From NCBI GenBank assembly GCA_018434355.1, contig JAHDPL010000027.1:1-64000 (forward strand): a stretch of 64,000 nt of DNA. Reading direction: 5' to 3'. The notes beneath the pieces were generated by a model. The model made no database searches, was not told where the DNA came from, and saw only the letters and a list, made by a program, of their open reading frames with translations. The translations under genes and the position numbers were made by a program. Shown piece by piece: positions 1 to 9,056 of this stretch (positions are counted from its first letter, which is position 1; each line of letters opens with the position of its first letter). The DNA comes from Sporomusaceae bacterium. Its GTDB lineage: Bacteria; Bacillota; Negativicutes; UBA1444.

Positions 1-54
1 AACTCGCGACCCTCGCCTTGGCAAGGCGATGCTCTACCGCTGAGCTACTTCCGC
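1..54 (-). tRNA. tRNA-Gly (GCC), 3' end cut by window edge
   Basis: The reverse complement reads as a tRNA from its 5' acceptor strand GCGGAAG through the D arm (AGCTCAGCGGTAGAGC) and an anticodon stem CGCC/GGCG with loop TTGCCAA, giving anticodon GCC. The T arm is only partly inside the window and the acceptor 3' strand is missing. It is the last gene of a tRNA cluster transcribed leftward after tRNA-Asp and tRNA-Phe. Confidence 0.93.
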
Positions 55-62
55 TTATGAAA

Positions 63-138
63 TGGTGCCGCAGGGCAGAATTGAACTGCCGACACGTGGA
101 TTTTCAGTCCACTGCTCTACCGACTGAGCTACCGCGGC
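63..138 (-). tRNA. tRNA-Phe (GAA)
   Basis: Complete 76-base cloverleaf on the minus strand. The acceptor strand GCCGCGG pairs with CTGCGGC, the CCA end is encoded, the D arm contains AGCTCAGTCGGTAGAGC, the anticodon loop CTGAAAA gives GAA, and the T loop is TTCAATT. It sits between tRNA-Asp and tRNA-Gly in one transcription unit. Confidence 0.97.
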
Positions 139-152
139 ATGCGATTTTTAAA

Positions 153-228
153 TGGCGACCCGGAAGGGACTTGAACCCTCGATCTCCGCCGTGACAGGGC
201 GGCATGTTAACCACTACACCACCGGGCC
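153..228 (-). tRNA. tRNA-Asp (GTC)
   Basis: Complete 76-base tRNA on the minus strand. The acceptor strand GGCCCGG starts at 228, the anticodon stem GCCGC/GCGGC encloses CTGTCAC (anticodon GTC), the T arm has GGTTCAAGTCC, and the encoded 3' end is CCA. It is the first gene after the promoter at 249-277. Confidence 0.97.
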
Positions 229-248
229 AAAACCAGACTGCAAAATAT

Positions 249-277
249 ATTTTAATAGATATCCGGGGTTCTGTCAA
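249..277 (-). promoter_or_regulatory. Promoter of the tRNA-Asp-Phe-Gly cluster
   Basis: On the minus strand a perfect TTGACA (-35, 272-277) lies 17 bases from TAAAAT (-10, 249-254), about 13 bases before the predicted tRNA-Asp 5' end region. This is a near-consensus sigma-A promoter. It fills the gap between the end of the pyr operon and the tRNA cluster. Confidence 0.85.
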
Positions 278-296
278 TCACCAATTGCGAAACTTA

Positions 297-959
297 TCAA
301 ATTCGCGCTCGCAAATCACGCAGCCCACTGTCAAGCGAACCCCGCAGACAGCTCTCCAGTTCTTTCAAATTGGGCGCATCAAACTGCTTGGTTGCTTCCG
401 GAACGCCACGCACCAATAGTTCGGCGAAAAAATCGTCGCGGAACACGTTGAAAAAGAACCGCAAAGAACTTTCTCGGGCGTAATCTGAGTAGTCGATGAT
501 TAAATAGGACCCATTAGTCACCTGCACGCAGTTCGCCGGGCAGACAACTCGGCTGAACCCGTGCAACTGCATCGGCAAAATGCTTTCATAATCCCATTCG
601 TGCAGCTTCTTGTTGCGAAACAGTGTCTCCATCCGTTCAGGAATGCAGCACTGCAACGAATCGAGCAACGGAAACAGTGAAGTTTGCAAGATCGCTTCAA
701 ACCTGTCCCGCTCCGGGTGGATGAACCGGACATCGCAAAATTCGACTAGCCCCACCCGCACCCGTAGCATGAACTCAACCGTGCTGCGGTCGTAAACGAT
801 GCTGACGCTACGATGACTCTCTACGTTGCGGTAGGAAAAAATCCGCTGGATCAGGCCCGACTCGCCCGGCTCGCCGTCAAGAGAAAAGCCAGCGTAAACA
901 GTCGGCAGCGACTGCAGATAAGGCTGCCAGCCCTCCGTCGGGTCTTTGACTTCCGCCAT
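297..959 (-). CDS. Unknown 220-residue protein, last gene of pyr operon
   Basis: I do not recognise the family. The protein is soluble, rich in Arg, Phe and Leu, and has no signal peptide or membrane segment. A four-residue FFFN stretch and several acidic/aromatic segments suggest a compact mixed alpha/beta fold, but I see no catalytic motif. Its ATG follows the carB stop codon directly (TAAATG), so it is probably translated by termination-reinitiation and should be made in proportion to CarB. In many Bacillota this slot of the pyr operon holds pyrK/pyrD, and neither is present here. It should be regulated by the PyrR-type leader at 7553-7632. A role in pyrimidine metabolism is suggested only by its position. 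Confidence 0.8.
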   Translation of the reverse strand: MAEVKDPTEGWQPYLQSLPTVYAGFSLDGEPGESGLIQRIFSYRNVESHRSVSIVYDRSTVEFMLRVRVGLVEFCDVRFIHPERDRFEAILQTSLFPLLDSLQCCIPERMETLFRNKKLHEWDYESILPMQLHGFSRVVCPANCVQVTNGSYLIIDYSDYARESSLRFFFNVFRDDFFAELLVRGVPEATKQFDAPNLKELESCLRGSLDSGLRDLRARI

Positions 960-3900
960 TTAGTTCAGCTCCTTGGCTGGTCTGTTATTGCCTGCGTAGT
1001 CCTGCATCGCCATCGAGTAGATCAGGCGACGACGGCGGGTCACCGTCAGCACGTCCAACACCGCTTTCGCCGTGTCCAGCGAAGTCAGGCAGGGAATCGC
1101 ATGTTCGACTGTGGAACGACGAATCTTAAAGCCGTCGGCCTCTGGCAGCTTGCCGGTCGTCAATGTGCTGATGACCATACGGATCACGCCGCTCTTGATC
1201 AGGTCCAGGATGTGCGGTGAACCTTCGGAAACTTTGCGCACCGACTCCACTTTCAAACCGGCCTCGGAGAACATTTTTGCCGTGCCTTCAGTCGCCACCA
1301 GCGGATAGCCAAGTTCAGCATAGCCACGGGCGATTTCCAGTGCTTCTTGTTTGTCTTTGTCGGCGATGGTCAACAGGATCGCGCCTTCATCGGGAATCTG
1401 GATGCCTGAAGCGATAATCGCCTTATACAAGGCCCGCTCAAAATGATAATCGATGCCGATGACTTCACCGGTCGATTTCATCTCCGGCCCGAGAGCAATG
1501 TCGACTTGGGTGATTTTAGCGAACGAGAATACCGGAGCTTTAACTGCAGTATATTCGACGGGATCAAGCAGCCCAGTCGAATAGCCGAGCGAGGCCAGCG
1601 ACTGTCCCATAGCGGCTCTTGTCGCCAGATTGATCATCGGGACCTTGGTGACCTTGCTAAGAAACGGCACGGTACGGCTGGAACGCGGATTCACTTCGAT
1701 CACGTAAAGCTTGTTTTCGTGCACCACGTACTGGACATTGATGATGCCCTTCACTTTCAACGCCCGGGCCATCCGCACCGTATAATCGACAACGGTGTTG
1801 CGGATTTCCTCAGACAAAGTAATCGGCGGGTAAACGGCGATACTATCGCCGGAGTGAACACCAGCCCGTTCAATATGCTCCATGATGCCGGGAATCAGCA
1901 CGTCATTACCGTCGCTGACCGCGTCCACCTCAACCTCGGTTCCCTGCATATAACGGTCAACCAACACCGGTCGATCCGGCGATGCCTGCACGGCATGCGT
2001 CAGGTAATAACGCAAGTCGCCTTCGTTGTAGACGATCTCCATCGCCCGTCCCCCCAACACATAGGAAGGACGCACAACCACCGGATAACCGATCCGGTTG
2101 GCAGCGGCGATCGCCGCTCCGGCATCGGTGACGCTGACGCCTTTAGGACGCGGAATATAGAGACTTTCCAGGAAGGCATCGAATTTTTCCCGATCCTCGG
2201 CGGTATCGATCGATTCGAGCGAACTGCCCATGATCTGCACCCCGGCCCGCGACAGCGGCCCGGCCAGGTTGATCGCTGTCTGGCCGCCAAATTGGACGAT
2301 GACCCCTTCCGGCATCTCCTTTTCAATGACGTTCATTACGTCTTCCATCGTCAGTGGCTCGAAATACAACCGGTCCGACGTGTCAAAATCCGTGGAGACC
2401 GTTTCCGGGTTGTTGTTGATGATAATCGACTCGACGCCCATTTCCCGTAGCGCCCATACCGAATGCACCGAGCAGTAGTCGAACTCGATCCCCTGTCCGA
2501 TGCGGATCGGTCCGGAGCCCAGCACCAGCACCTTGCGCCGGTCGGTGACCTGCACTTCGTCTTCCTGGGCATAGGTGGAGTAATAGTAGGGAGTCACTGC
2601 CTCAAATTCGGCGGCGCAGGTATCGACCATCTTGTAGCAGGGCAGAATCCCCCAGCGTTTGCGCCGGCTGCGCACTTCCGCCTCGGGGGCCAATGTCAAT
2701 TCGGCGATCGTCCGGTCGGCCAAGCCGCAGCGTTTGGCGGCGCGCATCAGTTGCGGCGTCATTGGCTCACTCACGACCCGTTGTTCCATCGCCACAATGC
2801 GCTGAATTTTGTCGATAAAGAACGGATCAATCGTCGTGATCCGGGAAATTTCAGCCGGATCGATGCCGCGTCGCAATGCCTCGGCGACGACAAACAATCG
2901 CTCGTCGTCGGTCCGCGTCAATCGCTCAAACACCAGTTCATCGGTCAGCGCGGCAATTGCCGGAAGTTGCAGGCGGTGCGCCTTGATTTCCAGCGAACGG
3001 ACTGCTTTCAAGAGTGCAGCTTCAAATGTCCGGTCGATTGCCATTACTTCGCCGGTCGCCTTCATTTGTGTGCTCAGTTCCCGGTCGGCGCCGACAAATT
3101 TGTCAAATGGCCAGCGGGGGAATTTCAGTACGACATAGTCGATCGCCGGCTCAAAGCAGGCCTTGGTCTTGCCGGTCACAGTATTTTGGATCTCGTCCAG
3201 ACGATAGCCGATGGCGATCTTGGTCGCGACCTTGGCGATCGGATAGCCGGTCGCTTTGGACGCCAGGGCGCTGGAACGACTGACCCGCGGATTGACCTCA
3301 ATGACAATATAGTCGGTACTCTTGGTGTCCAGCGCGAACTGCACGTTGCAGCCGCCTTCCACGCCAAGCTTGCGGATGATCGACAGCGAAGCCGAACGCA
3401 GCATCTGATACTCATGGTCGGTCAAGGTCTGCGACGGGGCAACGACGATGCTGTCTCCGGTATGTACGCCGACCGGATCGATGTTTTCCATGTTGCAGAC
3501 CACGATGCAGTTGTTGGCCGCGTCGCGGATGACTTCGTACTCGACTTCTTTCCATCCGGCCACGCTGCGCTCAATCAACACCTGCGAAATCATGCTGTGG
3601 GTCAGGCCGCGGTTGACCACCTCGTCCAGTTCTTCTTCGCAGCTGACGATTCCACCGCCGGTTCCCCCCAAGGTATAAGCCGGTCGGATAATCAGCGGAT
3701 AACCGACTTTACGGGCAAATTCCCGCGCCGCTTCCATCGTCTCCACGATTTCGCTGACCGGAATCGGCTGGTTGATTTCCTGCATCGTCTGCTTGAACAG
3801 GTCCCGGTCCTCGGCCTTCTTGATTGCAGCCAGCGAGGTGCCAAGCAATTCCACATTATATTTTTCCAGTGTGCCCCGCTCAGCGAGTTTTACCGCCAGG

Positions 3901-4190
3901 TTCAGGCCGACCTGGCCGCCCAGCGTGGCCAGCAGACCGTCCGGCCGCTCTTTGGCAATGATTTCTTCCAGATATTCCGGCAACAGCGGTTCTACATAGA
4001 CTCGGTCGGCTATATTGGAGTCGGTCATGATTGTCGCCGGGTTGGAGTTGACCAACACGACCTCCATGCCTTCTTCTTTCAGGGCACGGCAAGCCTGCGT
4101 CCCGGCGTAATCGAATTCGGCCGCCTGCCCGATTACGATCGGACCGGAACCGATAACCATGATTTTCCGTAAATCAGCCCGTTTCGGCAT
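960..4190 (-). CDS. carB: Carbamoyl-phosphate synthase large subunit
   Basis: Full-length CarB (1076 residues, family norm about 1073). It uses ammonia delivered from the CarA glutaminase, bicarbonate and two ATP to make carbamoyl phosphate for pyrimidines and arginine. The two homologous halves are both visible. Each starts with a Rossmann-like segment ([19 protein letters not shown] near residue 13 and [16 protein letters not shown] near 560) and carries an ATP-grasp domain with a GGTGGG or GGRAM loop. The C-terminal MGS-like allosteric domain runs from about residue 935. The start is one base after the carA stop, so the two subunits are translationally coupled. Fourth gene of pyrB-pyrC-carA-carB, which supports a pyrimidine-dedicated enzyme. 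Confidence 0.98.
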   Translation of the reverse strand: MPKRADLRKIMVIGSGPIVIGQAAEFDYAGTQACRALKEEGMEVVLVNSNPATIMTDSNIADRVYVEPLLPEYLEEIIAKERPDGLLATLGGQVGLNLAVKLAERGTLEKYNVELLGTSLAAIKKAEDRDLFKQTMQEINQPIPVSEIVETMEAAREFARKVGYPLIIRPAYTLGGTGGGIVSCEEELDEVVNRGLTHSMISQVLIERSVAGWKEVEYEVIRDAANNCIVVCNMENIDPVGVHTGDSIVVAPSQTLTDHEYQMLRSASLSIIRKLGVEGGCNVQFALDTKSTDYIVIEVNPRVSRSSALASKATGYPIAKVATKIAIGYRLDEIQNTVTGKTKACFEPAIDYVVLKFPRWPFDKFVGADRELSTQMKATGEVMAIDRTFEAALLKAVRSLEIKAHRLQLPAIAALTDELVFERLTRTDDERLFVVAEALRRGIDPAEISRITTIDPFFIDKIQRIVAMEQRVVSEPMTPQLMRAAKRCGLADRTIAELTLAPEAEVRSRRKRWGILPCYKMVDTCAAEFEAVTPYYYSTYAQEDEVQVTDRRKVLVLGSGPIRIGQGIEFDYCSVHSVWALREMGVESIIINNNPETVSTDFDTSDRLYFEPLTMEDVMNVIEKEMPEGVIVQFGGQTAINLAGPLSRAGVQIMGSSLESIDTAEDREKFDAFLESLYIPRPKGVSVTDAGAAIAAANRIGYPVVVRPSYVLGGRAMEIVYNEGDLRYYLTHAVQASPDRPVLVDRYMQGTEVEVDAVSDGNDVLIPGIMEHIERAGVHSGDSIAVYPPITLSEEIRNTVVDYTVRMARALKVKGIINVQYVVHENKLYVIEVNPRSSRTVPFLSKVTKVPMINLATRAAMGQSLASLGYSTGLLDPVEYTAVKAPVFSFAKITQVDIALGPEMKSTGEVIGIDYHFERALYKAIIASGIQIPDEGAILLTIADKDKQEALEIARGYAELGYPLVATEGTAKMFSEAGLKVESVRKVSEGSPHILDLIKSGVIRMVISTLTTGKLPEADGFKIRRSTVEHAIPCLTSLDTAKAVLDVLTVTRRRRLIYSMAMQDYAGNNRPAKELN

Positions 4191-4191
4191 C

Positions 4192-5274
4192 TCAGCGGCC
4201 TCCTTTCATCAGGGCGGTAAACTGGTCGAACAGATACACATTGTCGTCCGGGCCGGGCGCTGCTTCCGGATGGTACTGCACCGAAAAGATCGGTAGCCGG
4301 TTGTGTTTCATTCCCTCGACTGTGCCATCATTCACGGCGCGGTGGGTCACAGTGGCATCCATTGCAGACATGGTCTTTTCATCAACAACATAGCCATGAT
4401 TCTGCGAAGTGATGTAGACCCGGTCATGGCTGAGATCCTTTACCGGGTGGTTGACACCGCGATGACCGAATTTCAGTTTGTAAGTGTCGCCTCCCAGTGC
4501 AATCGCCAGTAGCTGATGCCCCAGGCAGATGCCAAACATTGGTTTTTTGCCGAGGAGTTGGCGAATCGTCTCGATTGCGTAGGTCACGACCTTGGGGTCG
4601 CCGGGGCCGTTGGACAGGAATATCCCATCCGGATTCAGCGCCAGTATCGTCGCTGCGTCAGTCGAGGCCGGCACTACCGTAAGATCGCAGCCATACAGCG
4701 ACAACGAGCGCAGGATATTTTGCTTGATGCCGAAATCGATTACCACCACGTGCGGCGCTGTCCCTTCATGGGGAATCCGGTAGATTTCCGGCGTGGTGAC
4801 TTCCGCCACCAAGTCTGGCGTCGTGTGGGCGGCAATCTCGGCCACCACCTGGGCTGTGTCGCGTTCAGCCCGGACTATCCGGCCTTGCATCGCACCAAAC
4901 GAGCGAATCTTGCGGGTCACGGCCCGGGTGTCGACGTCGCACAGGCAAGGGATATTGCGTTCTTCCAGATAACAGACGATGCTGCCTTCTTCACACCAGT
5001 TGCTTGGTTTGGCGCATAACTCGGCGGTGATGAAACCGCGCACAAACGACTTCCTTGCCTGGTCAAACTTGGGATTGACCCCATAGTTGCCGATCAGCGG
5101 ATACGTCATCGTCACGATCTGTCCTGCATAGGACGGATCGGTCAGCACTTCCTGATATCCGGTCATGCCGGTGTTGAACACGACTTCGCCATATCCCTCC
5201 AGCCCGTTCAACAATAGCCCGTCAAACGTCGTTCCGTCAGCGAGCACCAATTTTCCTGCTACAAATTCACTCAT
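4192..5274 (-). CDS. carA: Carbamoyl-phosphate synthase small (glutaminase) subunit
   Basis: Full-length CarA (360 residues). It hydrolyses glutamine and channels ammonia to CarB. The N-terminal CPSase small-chain domain (about 1-150, with the typical [14 protein letters not shown] segment) is followed by a class I glutamine amidotransferase domain. That domain has the nucleophile elbow [10 protein letters not shown] and a C-terminal HPE motif that supplies the catalytic His and Glu. The start codon overlaps the pyrC stop by four bases (ATGA), and the stop is one base before the carB start. Confidence 0.98.
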   Translation of the reverse strand: MSEFVAGKLVLADGTTFDGLLLNGLEGYGEVVFNTGMTGYQEVLTDPSYAGQIVTMTYPLIGNYGVNPKFDQARKSFVRGFITAELCAKPSNWCEEGSIVCYLEERNIPCLCDVDTRAVTRKIRSFGAMQGRIVRAERDTAQVVAEIAAHTTPDLVAEVTTPEIYRIPHEGTAPHVVVIDFGIKQNILRSLSLYGCDLTVVPASTDAATILALNPDGIFLSNGPGDPKVVTYAIETIRQLLGKKPMFGICLGHQLLAIALGGDTYKLKFGHRGVNHPVKDLSHDRVYITSQNHGYVVDEKTMSAMDATVTHRAVNDGTVEGMKHNRLPIFSVQYHPEAAPGPDDNVYLFDQFTALMKGGR

Positions 5275-6560
5275 GCCGTCACCTGCCCATCCCGCATCAC
5301 AATTTTTCCTTCGACCATCGTCAGCACAGCCTTGCCTTTCAGCGATTTTCCGGCAAATGGACTAGCCTTGCCACGAGTGTAAAACTTATCGGTTTCTACG
5401 GTCCAGCAGTATTCCGGATCAAACACCGTGATATCGGCGACTGCTCCTTCGGCCAGACTGCCGCCGGCAATACCGAGGATTTTCGCCGGTTGCTGCGACA
5501 TCTTGTCGACAATCTCCATCAGGCTGAATTCGCCGGTGTGATACAGTTCGGTCAGAATGACCCCCAGCGAGGTTTCCAGTCCGGTGAAGCCGCTTGGCGC
5601 ATAACGGTATTCGACATCCTTCTCTTCAAATGCATGCGGCGCGTGGTCGCAGGCGATCGCATCGATCGTACCGTCTTTCAGTCCGGCCCGCAGCGCCGCC
5701 ACATGATCCGCGCTGCGCAGCGGCGGATTGACTTTGGTTGCCGTATCATAACCATAGACTGCTTCATCGGTCAACACCAAATGATGCGGCGTGGCTTCCG
5801 CCGTGACCTTCACGCCGCGCTGCTTGGCGGCCCGGATAACCTCGACCGCCCCTTTGCTGCTGACATGGGCGATATGTATCGGCGCTCCGGCGTATTCTGC
5901 CAACATGATGTCGCGCGAAATCGCTATATCTTCGGCGACCGACGGTCGGCCGGGAATCCCCAGCACCGCCGAAACTGTGCCTTCGTGCATATAACCACCG
6001 GACACCAGATCTGCGTCTTCGGCGTGGGTGATGACCGGGCAGTTGAACATGGCCGCATATTCGAGACCGGACAAAAACAGGTTGCTGCGGGTGACATGAT
6101 GCCCGTCTTCCGATATCGCCACCGCGCCGGCCAGTTTCATATCGCCGATCTCCGCCAGTTCTTTGCCTTCCATCCCTTTGGTCATCGCCCCGATCACACC
6201 GACCCGCACAATGCCGTCGCGTCGGGCCCGTTCGCGCAGACCCTCGACCAATATTGAACTATCGACCGGGGGTCGGGTGTTGGCCATGCAGGCCACCATG
6301 GTAAAACCGCCGGCAGCGGCCGCCTGCGTGCCTGACACGATGTCTTCCTTCGCTTCCAGGCCCGGATCGCGCAGATGCACATGCATGTCAATCAAGCCGG
6401 GAGCGACGATTTTGCCACTGCAGTCGACGATTTCTGCATCCATTGCGCTGATTCCTCTGCCCAGTTTGACGATTTTGCCACCGTCGATCAGTACGTCCGC
6501 CAGCATATCAATCCTTGACGCCGGGTCGATGACTCGCCCGCCTTTAAGCAATCGTTTCAA
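5271..6560 (-). CDS. pyrC: Dihydroorotase, type I
   Basis: 429 residues, the usual length for class I dihydroorotase. The enzyme interconverts carbamoyl-aspartate and dihydroorotate. The metal-binding HVHLRDPG motif is near residue 60, further His ligands fall in HAED and IAHVSS segments, and the catalytic Asp is in the ACDHAPH segment near 304. The start overlaps the end of pyrB by 17 bases and the stop overlaps the carA start, so the four biosynthetic genes are read as one coupled block. Confidence 0.97.
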   Translation of the reverse strand: MKRLLKGGRVIDPASRIDMLADVLIDGGKIVKLGRGISAMDAEIVDCSGKIVAPGLIDMHVHLRDPGLEAKEDIVSGTQAAAAGGFTMVACMANTRPPVDSSILVEGLRERARRDGIVRVGVIGAMTKGMEGKELAEIGDMKLAGAVAISEDGHHVTRSNLFLSGLEYAAMFNCPVITHAEDADLVSGGYMHEGTVSAVLGIPGRPSVAEDIAISRDIMLAEYAGAPIHIAHVSSKGAVEVIRAAKQRGVKVTAEATPHHLVLTDEAVYGYDTATKVNPPLRSADHVAALRAGLKDGTIDAIACDHAPHAFEEKDVEYRYAPSGFTGLETSLGVILTELYHTGEFSLMEIVDKMSQQPAKILGIAGGSLAEGAVADITVFDPEYCWTVETDKFYTRGKASPFAGKSLKGKAVLTMVEGKIVMRDGQVTA

Positions 6561-7500
6561 CTTCTTCGCCTCCCATCAAAACCAGGTATAGGATCGCCAT
6601 CCGAATCGCCAGCCCGTTCTTGACCTGTTCCTGAATCGCCGATTGATCGCCATAAGCCACATCCGGTGCAATCTCAAGACCGCGGTTCATTGGGCCGGGG
6701 TGCATGACTAACGCATCCGGTTTGGCCAATTTGAGCCGCTTGCTGTTAATGCCGAACAATCTGGCATATTCGCGTGCCGAGGGGAATAAACCCTTGCCCT
6801 GACGTTCCTTCTGGATTCGCAGCACGTTCAGGACATCGGCCCCCTCAATCGCTTCCTCCACCGAAGTGTGCACAGTGATGCCCATACTTTCCATCTCGCG
6901 AGCCAGCAGTGTCGCCGGCCCAGCCACATGCACATCGGCGCCGAGGGTTTTCAGGCCCCAGATATTCGAGCGGGCCACCCGGCTGTGCAGAATATCGCCG
7001 ACGATGACGACCTTTAGTCCTTCGATACGCTGTTTGTATTGCAGGATCGTGAACATGTCGAGCAAGCCTTGGGTGGGATGTTCATGCGCCCCGTCCCCCG
7101 CATTGATGACCACCGGTTTCAAAATCTGTGACGCAAATTGGGCTGATCCTTCGACTTCATGCCGCATCACCACCACGTCAACGCCCATCGCTTCGATCGT
7201 CAGCAGCGTGTCGCGCAGGCTTTCTCCCTTGACCACGCTTGATGCCGAAGTCGTGATATTGACCACATCGGCGCCAAGGTATTTGCCTGCCAGCTCAAAT
7301 GAAGTCCGTGTCCGGGTGCTTGGCTCGTAAAACAGATTGATGATTGACTTGCCGCGCAGTGTCGGCACTTTTTTGATATCACGGTCGATGATGTCCTTCA
7401 TCTGCTTCGCCGTGTCCAGCACCAGTCTGATATGGGCTTCCGACATCCCCTGTAGTTGCAGAATATCTTTGTTCTTCAGTGAAACCGAACTTTTTCCCAT
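6544..7500 (-). CDS. pyrB: Aspartate carbamoyltransferase catalytic subunit
   Basis: 318 residues from the chosen ATG at 7500. That start has a strong GGAGGGGG ribosome binding site about eight bases upstream, and the reading frame continues further upstream only through the leader hairpin, so longer starts are unlikely. It condenses carbamoyl phosphate with aspartate. The carbamoyl-phosphate loop STRTRTSFE lies near residue 60 and HPTQGLLD is in the middle of the protein. No regulatory pyrI chain is adjacent, consistent with the trimeric Bacillota type. It is first gene of the pyr operon and directly follows the attenuator leader. Confidence 0.97.
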   Translation of the reverse strand: MGKSSVSLKNKDILQLQGMSEAHIRLVLDTAKQMKDIIDRDIKKVPTLRGKSIINLFYEPSTRTRTSFELAGKYLGADVVNITTSASSVVKGESLRDTLLTIEAMGVDVVVMRHEVEGSAQFASQILKPVVINAGDGAHEHPTQGLLDMFTILQYKQRIEGLKVVIVGDILHSRVARSNIWGLKTLGADVHVAGPATLLAREMESMGITVHTSVEEAIEGADVLNVLRIQKERQGKGLFPSAREYARLFGINSKRLKLAKPDALVMHPGPMNRGLEIAPDVAYGDQSAIQEQVKNGLAIRMAILYLVLMGGEEVETIA

Positions 7501-7552
7501 TGCCGCGCCCCCTCCGTGTTTGTTGACTATCCTCATATCTGCAAATGGAAAC

Positions 7553-7585
7553 AGCCTTCCTCTGTGTGAAGCACAGAAGAAGGCT
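7553..7585 (-). terminator. Attenuator terminator hairpin in pyr leader
   Basis: On the minus strand AGCCTTCtTCTGTG pairs with the later arm ending GAAGGCT, with only a few loop bases, followed by GTTTCC. The stem is strong but the T tract is short. It lies between the PyrR-type loop and the pyrB start, where Bacillota pyr attenuators sit, so conditional termination is the likely role. Confidence 0.6.
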
Positions 7586-7614
7586 GCTGAATACAGCAAA
7601 TTTTCATCCCCTTA

Positions 7615-7632
7615 CCGGCCTCACGGGACCAG
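7615..7632 (-). promoter_or_regulatory. PyrR-type binding loop (anti-antiterminator)
   Basis: The minus strand reads CTGG-TCCCGTGAGG-CCGG. The loop matches the conserved TCCNGNGAGG core recognised by PyrR in Bacillota pyr leaders, and the flanking four bases pair. It lies roughly 20-35 bases after the likely transcription start and upstream of the terminator hairpin. High UMP would stabilise PyrR binding and favour termination before pyrB. Confidence 0.75.
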
Positions 7633-7657
7633 TTTAAAGGTCGTATCATTTACGTAT

Positions 7658-7686
7658 ACTCTATCAATCGCCAACTCAATTGTCAA
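7658..7686 (-). promoter_or_regulatory. Promoter of the pyr operon
   Basis: On the minus strand TTGACA (7681-7686) is separated by exactly 17 bases from TAGAGT (7658-7663). It lies about 150 bases before the pyrB ATG, leaving room for the PyrR loop and terminator in the leader. Confidence 0.75.
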
Positions 7687-7720
7687 GTCTTGCGACAAAC
7701 GCCAGAGAATTGCGGCAATA

Positions 7721-9028
7721 TCAACCTTGCGTCAGCAAGTCGGCTGCTGCGCCGCTCATCAGGGCAATCGCCGGTACAAAAGCATCTTCATTGAAATCGA
7801 AGAATCCGTCATGGTGACCGGCCGCCAGTTCGGTGCCAATCATCACGAACGCCGCCTGCCCGCCATTTTTTTGCACCCGTTCCATGAAATAGGCGCAATC
7901 TTCGCTGCCGCCGATATTGCCGGACGGCAGGATATCAGGCAGCAGTTTTTGCCGCTCGGCGACCTTGCGGATGCGTTCCACCAATGCATCGTCGTTGCCA
8001 CAACCGGCCGCGCCGCCCATCAGTTCCATCTTGACGCTGCAGCCTTGCATCATCGCAGCCGCCTCAATGATCCGAACCGCTTCGTTGTAGACGTATTCAT
8101 TGATTTCGCTGTTGACGCCGCGGGTTTCGACCTTAATCACCGCGTTGGCCGGAATGACGTTGCGTCCGCTGCCGCCCTGGATCACTCCGACATTGACCCG
8201 CGAGATGCCCTGGCTATGCCGCGAGATGGCATGCAGGTTCAGCGTCGCCGTGCAAGCCGCGAGAATCGCGTTCTTGCCGGTTTCCGGCGCCGCGCCGGCA
8301 TGAGCCGGAACCCCGGTGAAGGTAGCATCGACTTTGGTCGTCGCCAGGAAACCTTCGGTACGGCAGGCAACCTGCCCGGTCTTGCGCAGATTGACGCCCA
8401 GGTGCATTCCGACGACATAATTCACATCGTCGACAACGCCTTTCGCCATCATCGCCTTAGCGCCACGCACGCCCTCTTCGGCCGGCTGGAAAATCATTTT
8501 GATCGTACCGGCAAGTTCGTCCTTGAGGCCGGCCAGCACTTCCGCCACCGCCAAGCCAATCGAAGTGTGTCCGTCATGGCCGCAGGCATGCATCGCAGCT
8601 TTGTTGACGCTGGAAAAACCTTCCCGGAACGGACGGTGCTTTTCTTCCGTCGCTTCCGTCAGGTCGTTGGCGTCCATATCGACGCGAAGCGCGACCGTCG
8701 GACCGGGTTTGGCGAATTTCATCACGCCGACAACGCCGGTTTTGCCACCGGCCATCTTGTCGACCCAGGCCTTGTCGGCCCCCTGGTCGATCGCACGCTG
8801 CATCTGCTTTTCCAGTTCCGCCTTGGAGGGCACCCCCATCATCGAAGCTTCGTCATGCACATCGACTCCGGTCGACACCTGATAACCAAGATCGGTCAGC
8901 GTCTGCGCCACATAAGCGGCAGTCCGGAATTCGGTCCAGGCCACTTCGGCATGCTTGTGAAAGTCGCGGCGACGAGCGACAGTCTTGTCTTTGAGCGCTG
9001 TTGCCGCCTGAATGATTTTTGCATCCAT
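7721..9028 (-). CDS. AbgA-like M20 metallo-amidohydrolase
   Basis: 435-residue M20D peptidase/amidohydrolase closely resembling AbgA, a subunit of p-aminobenzoyl-glutamate hydrolase. It has RRDFHKHAE near the N-terminus, the AbgA-type insertion before RVDMDA, the metal site HACGHDGH, the QPAEEG segment with the catalytic Glu, and the dimerisation/lid domain with PAHAGAAPE. The likely reaction is cleavage of an amide bond of an acyl-amino acid. E. coli AbgA works with AbgB and the AbgT transporter. Neither is here, and the upstream gene is a DcuC-type carrier instead, 28 bases away, so the true substrate may differ. The protein is cytosolic, with no signal peptide. Confidence 0.9.
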   Translation of the reverse strand: MDAKIIQAATALKDKTVARRRDFHKHAEVAWTEFRTAAYVAQTLTDLGYQVSTGVDVHDEASMMGVPSKAELEKQMQRAIDQGADKAWVDKMAGGKTGVVGVMKFAKPGPTVALRVDMDANDLTEATEEKHRPFREGFSSVNKAAMHACGHDGHTSIGLAVAEVLAGLKDELAGTIKMIFQPAEEGVRGAKAMMAKGVVDDVNYVVGMHLGVNLRKTGQVACRTEGFLATTKVDATFTGVPAHAGAAPETGKNAILAACTATLNLHAISRHSQGISRVNVGVIQGGSGRNVIPANAVIKVETRGVNSEINEYVYNEAVRIIEAAAMMQGCSVKMELMGGAAGCGNDDALVERIRKVAERQKLLPDILPSGNIGGSEDCAYFMERVQKNGGQAAFVMIGTELAAGHHDGFFDFNEDAFVPAIALMSGAAADLLTQG

Positions 9029-9056
9029 CGTTTCTACTCCCTTTCCCTATCGACAA

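Noticed and set aside
152-451. Open frames over the tRNA cluster and promoter
   Set aside because: They run through tRNA-Asp and its promoter and against the end of the pyr operon gene; no start signal.
2463-4172. 569-codon open frame antisense to carB
   Set aside because: It lies entirely opposite a certain CarB coding region, has a His/Gln/Arg-biased composition typical of antisense frames, and has no ribosome binding site or family resemblance.
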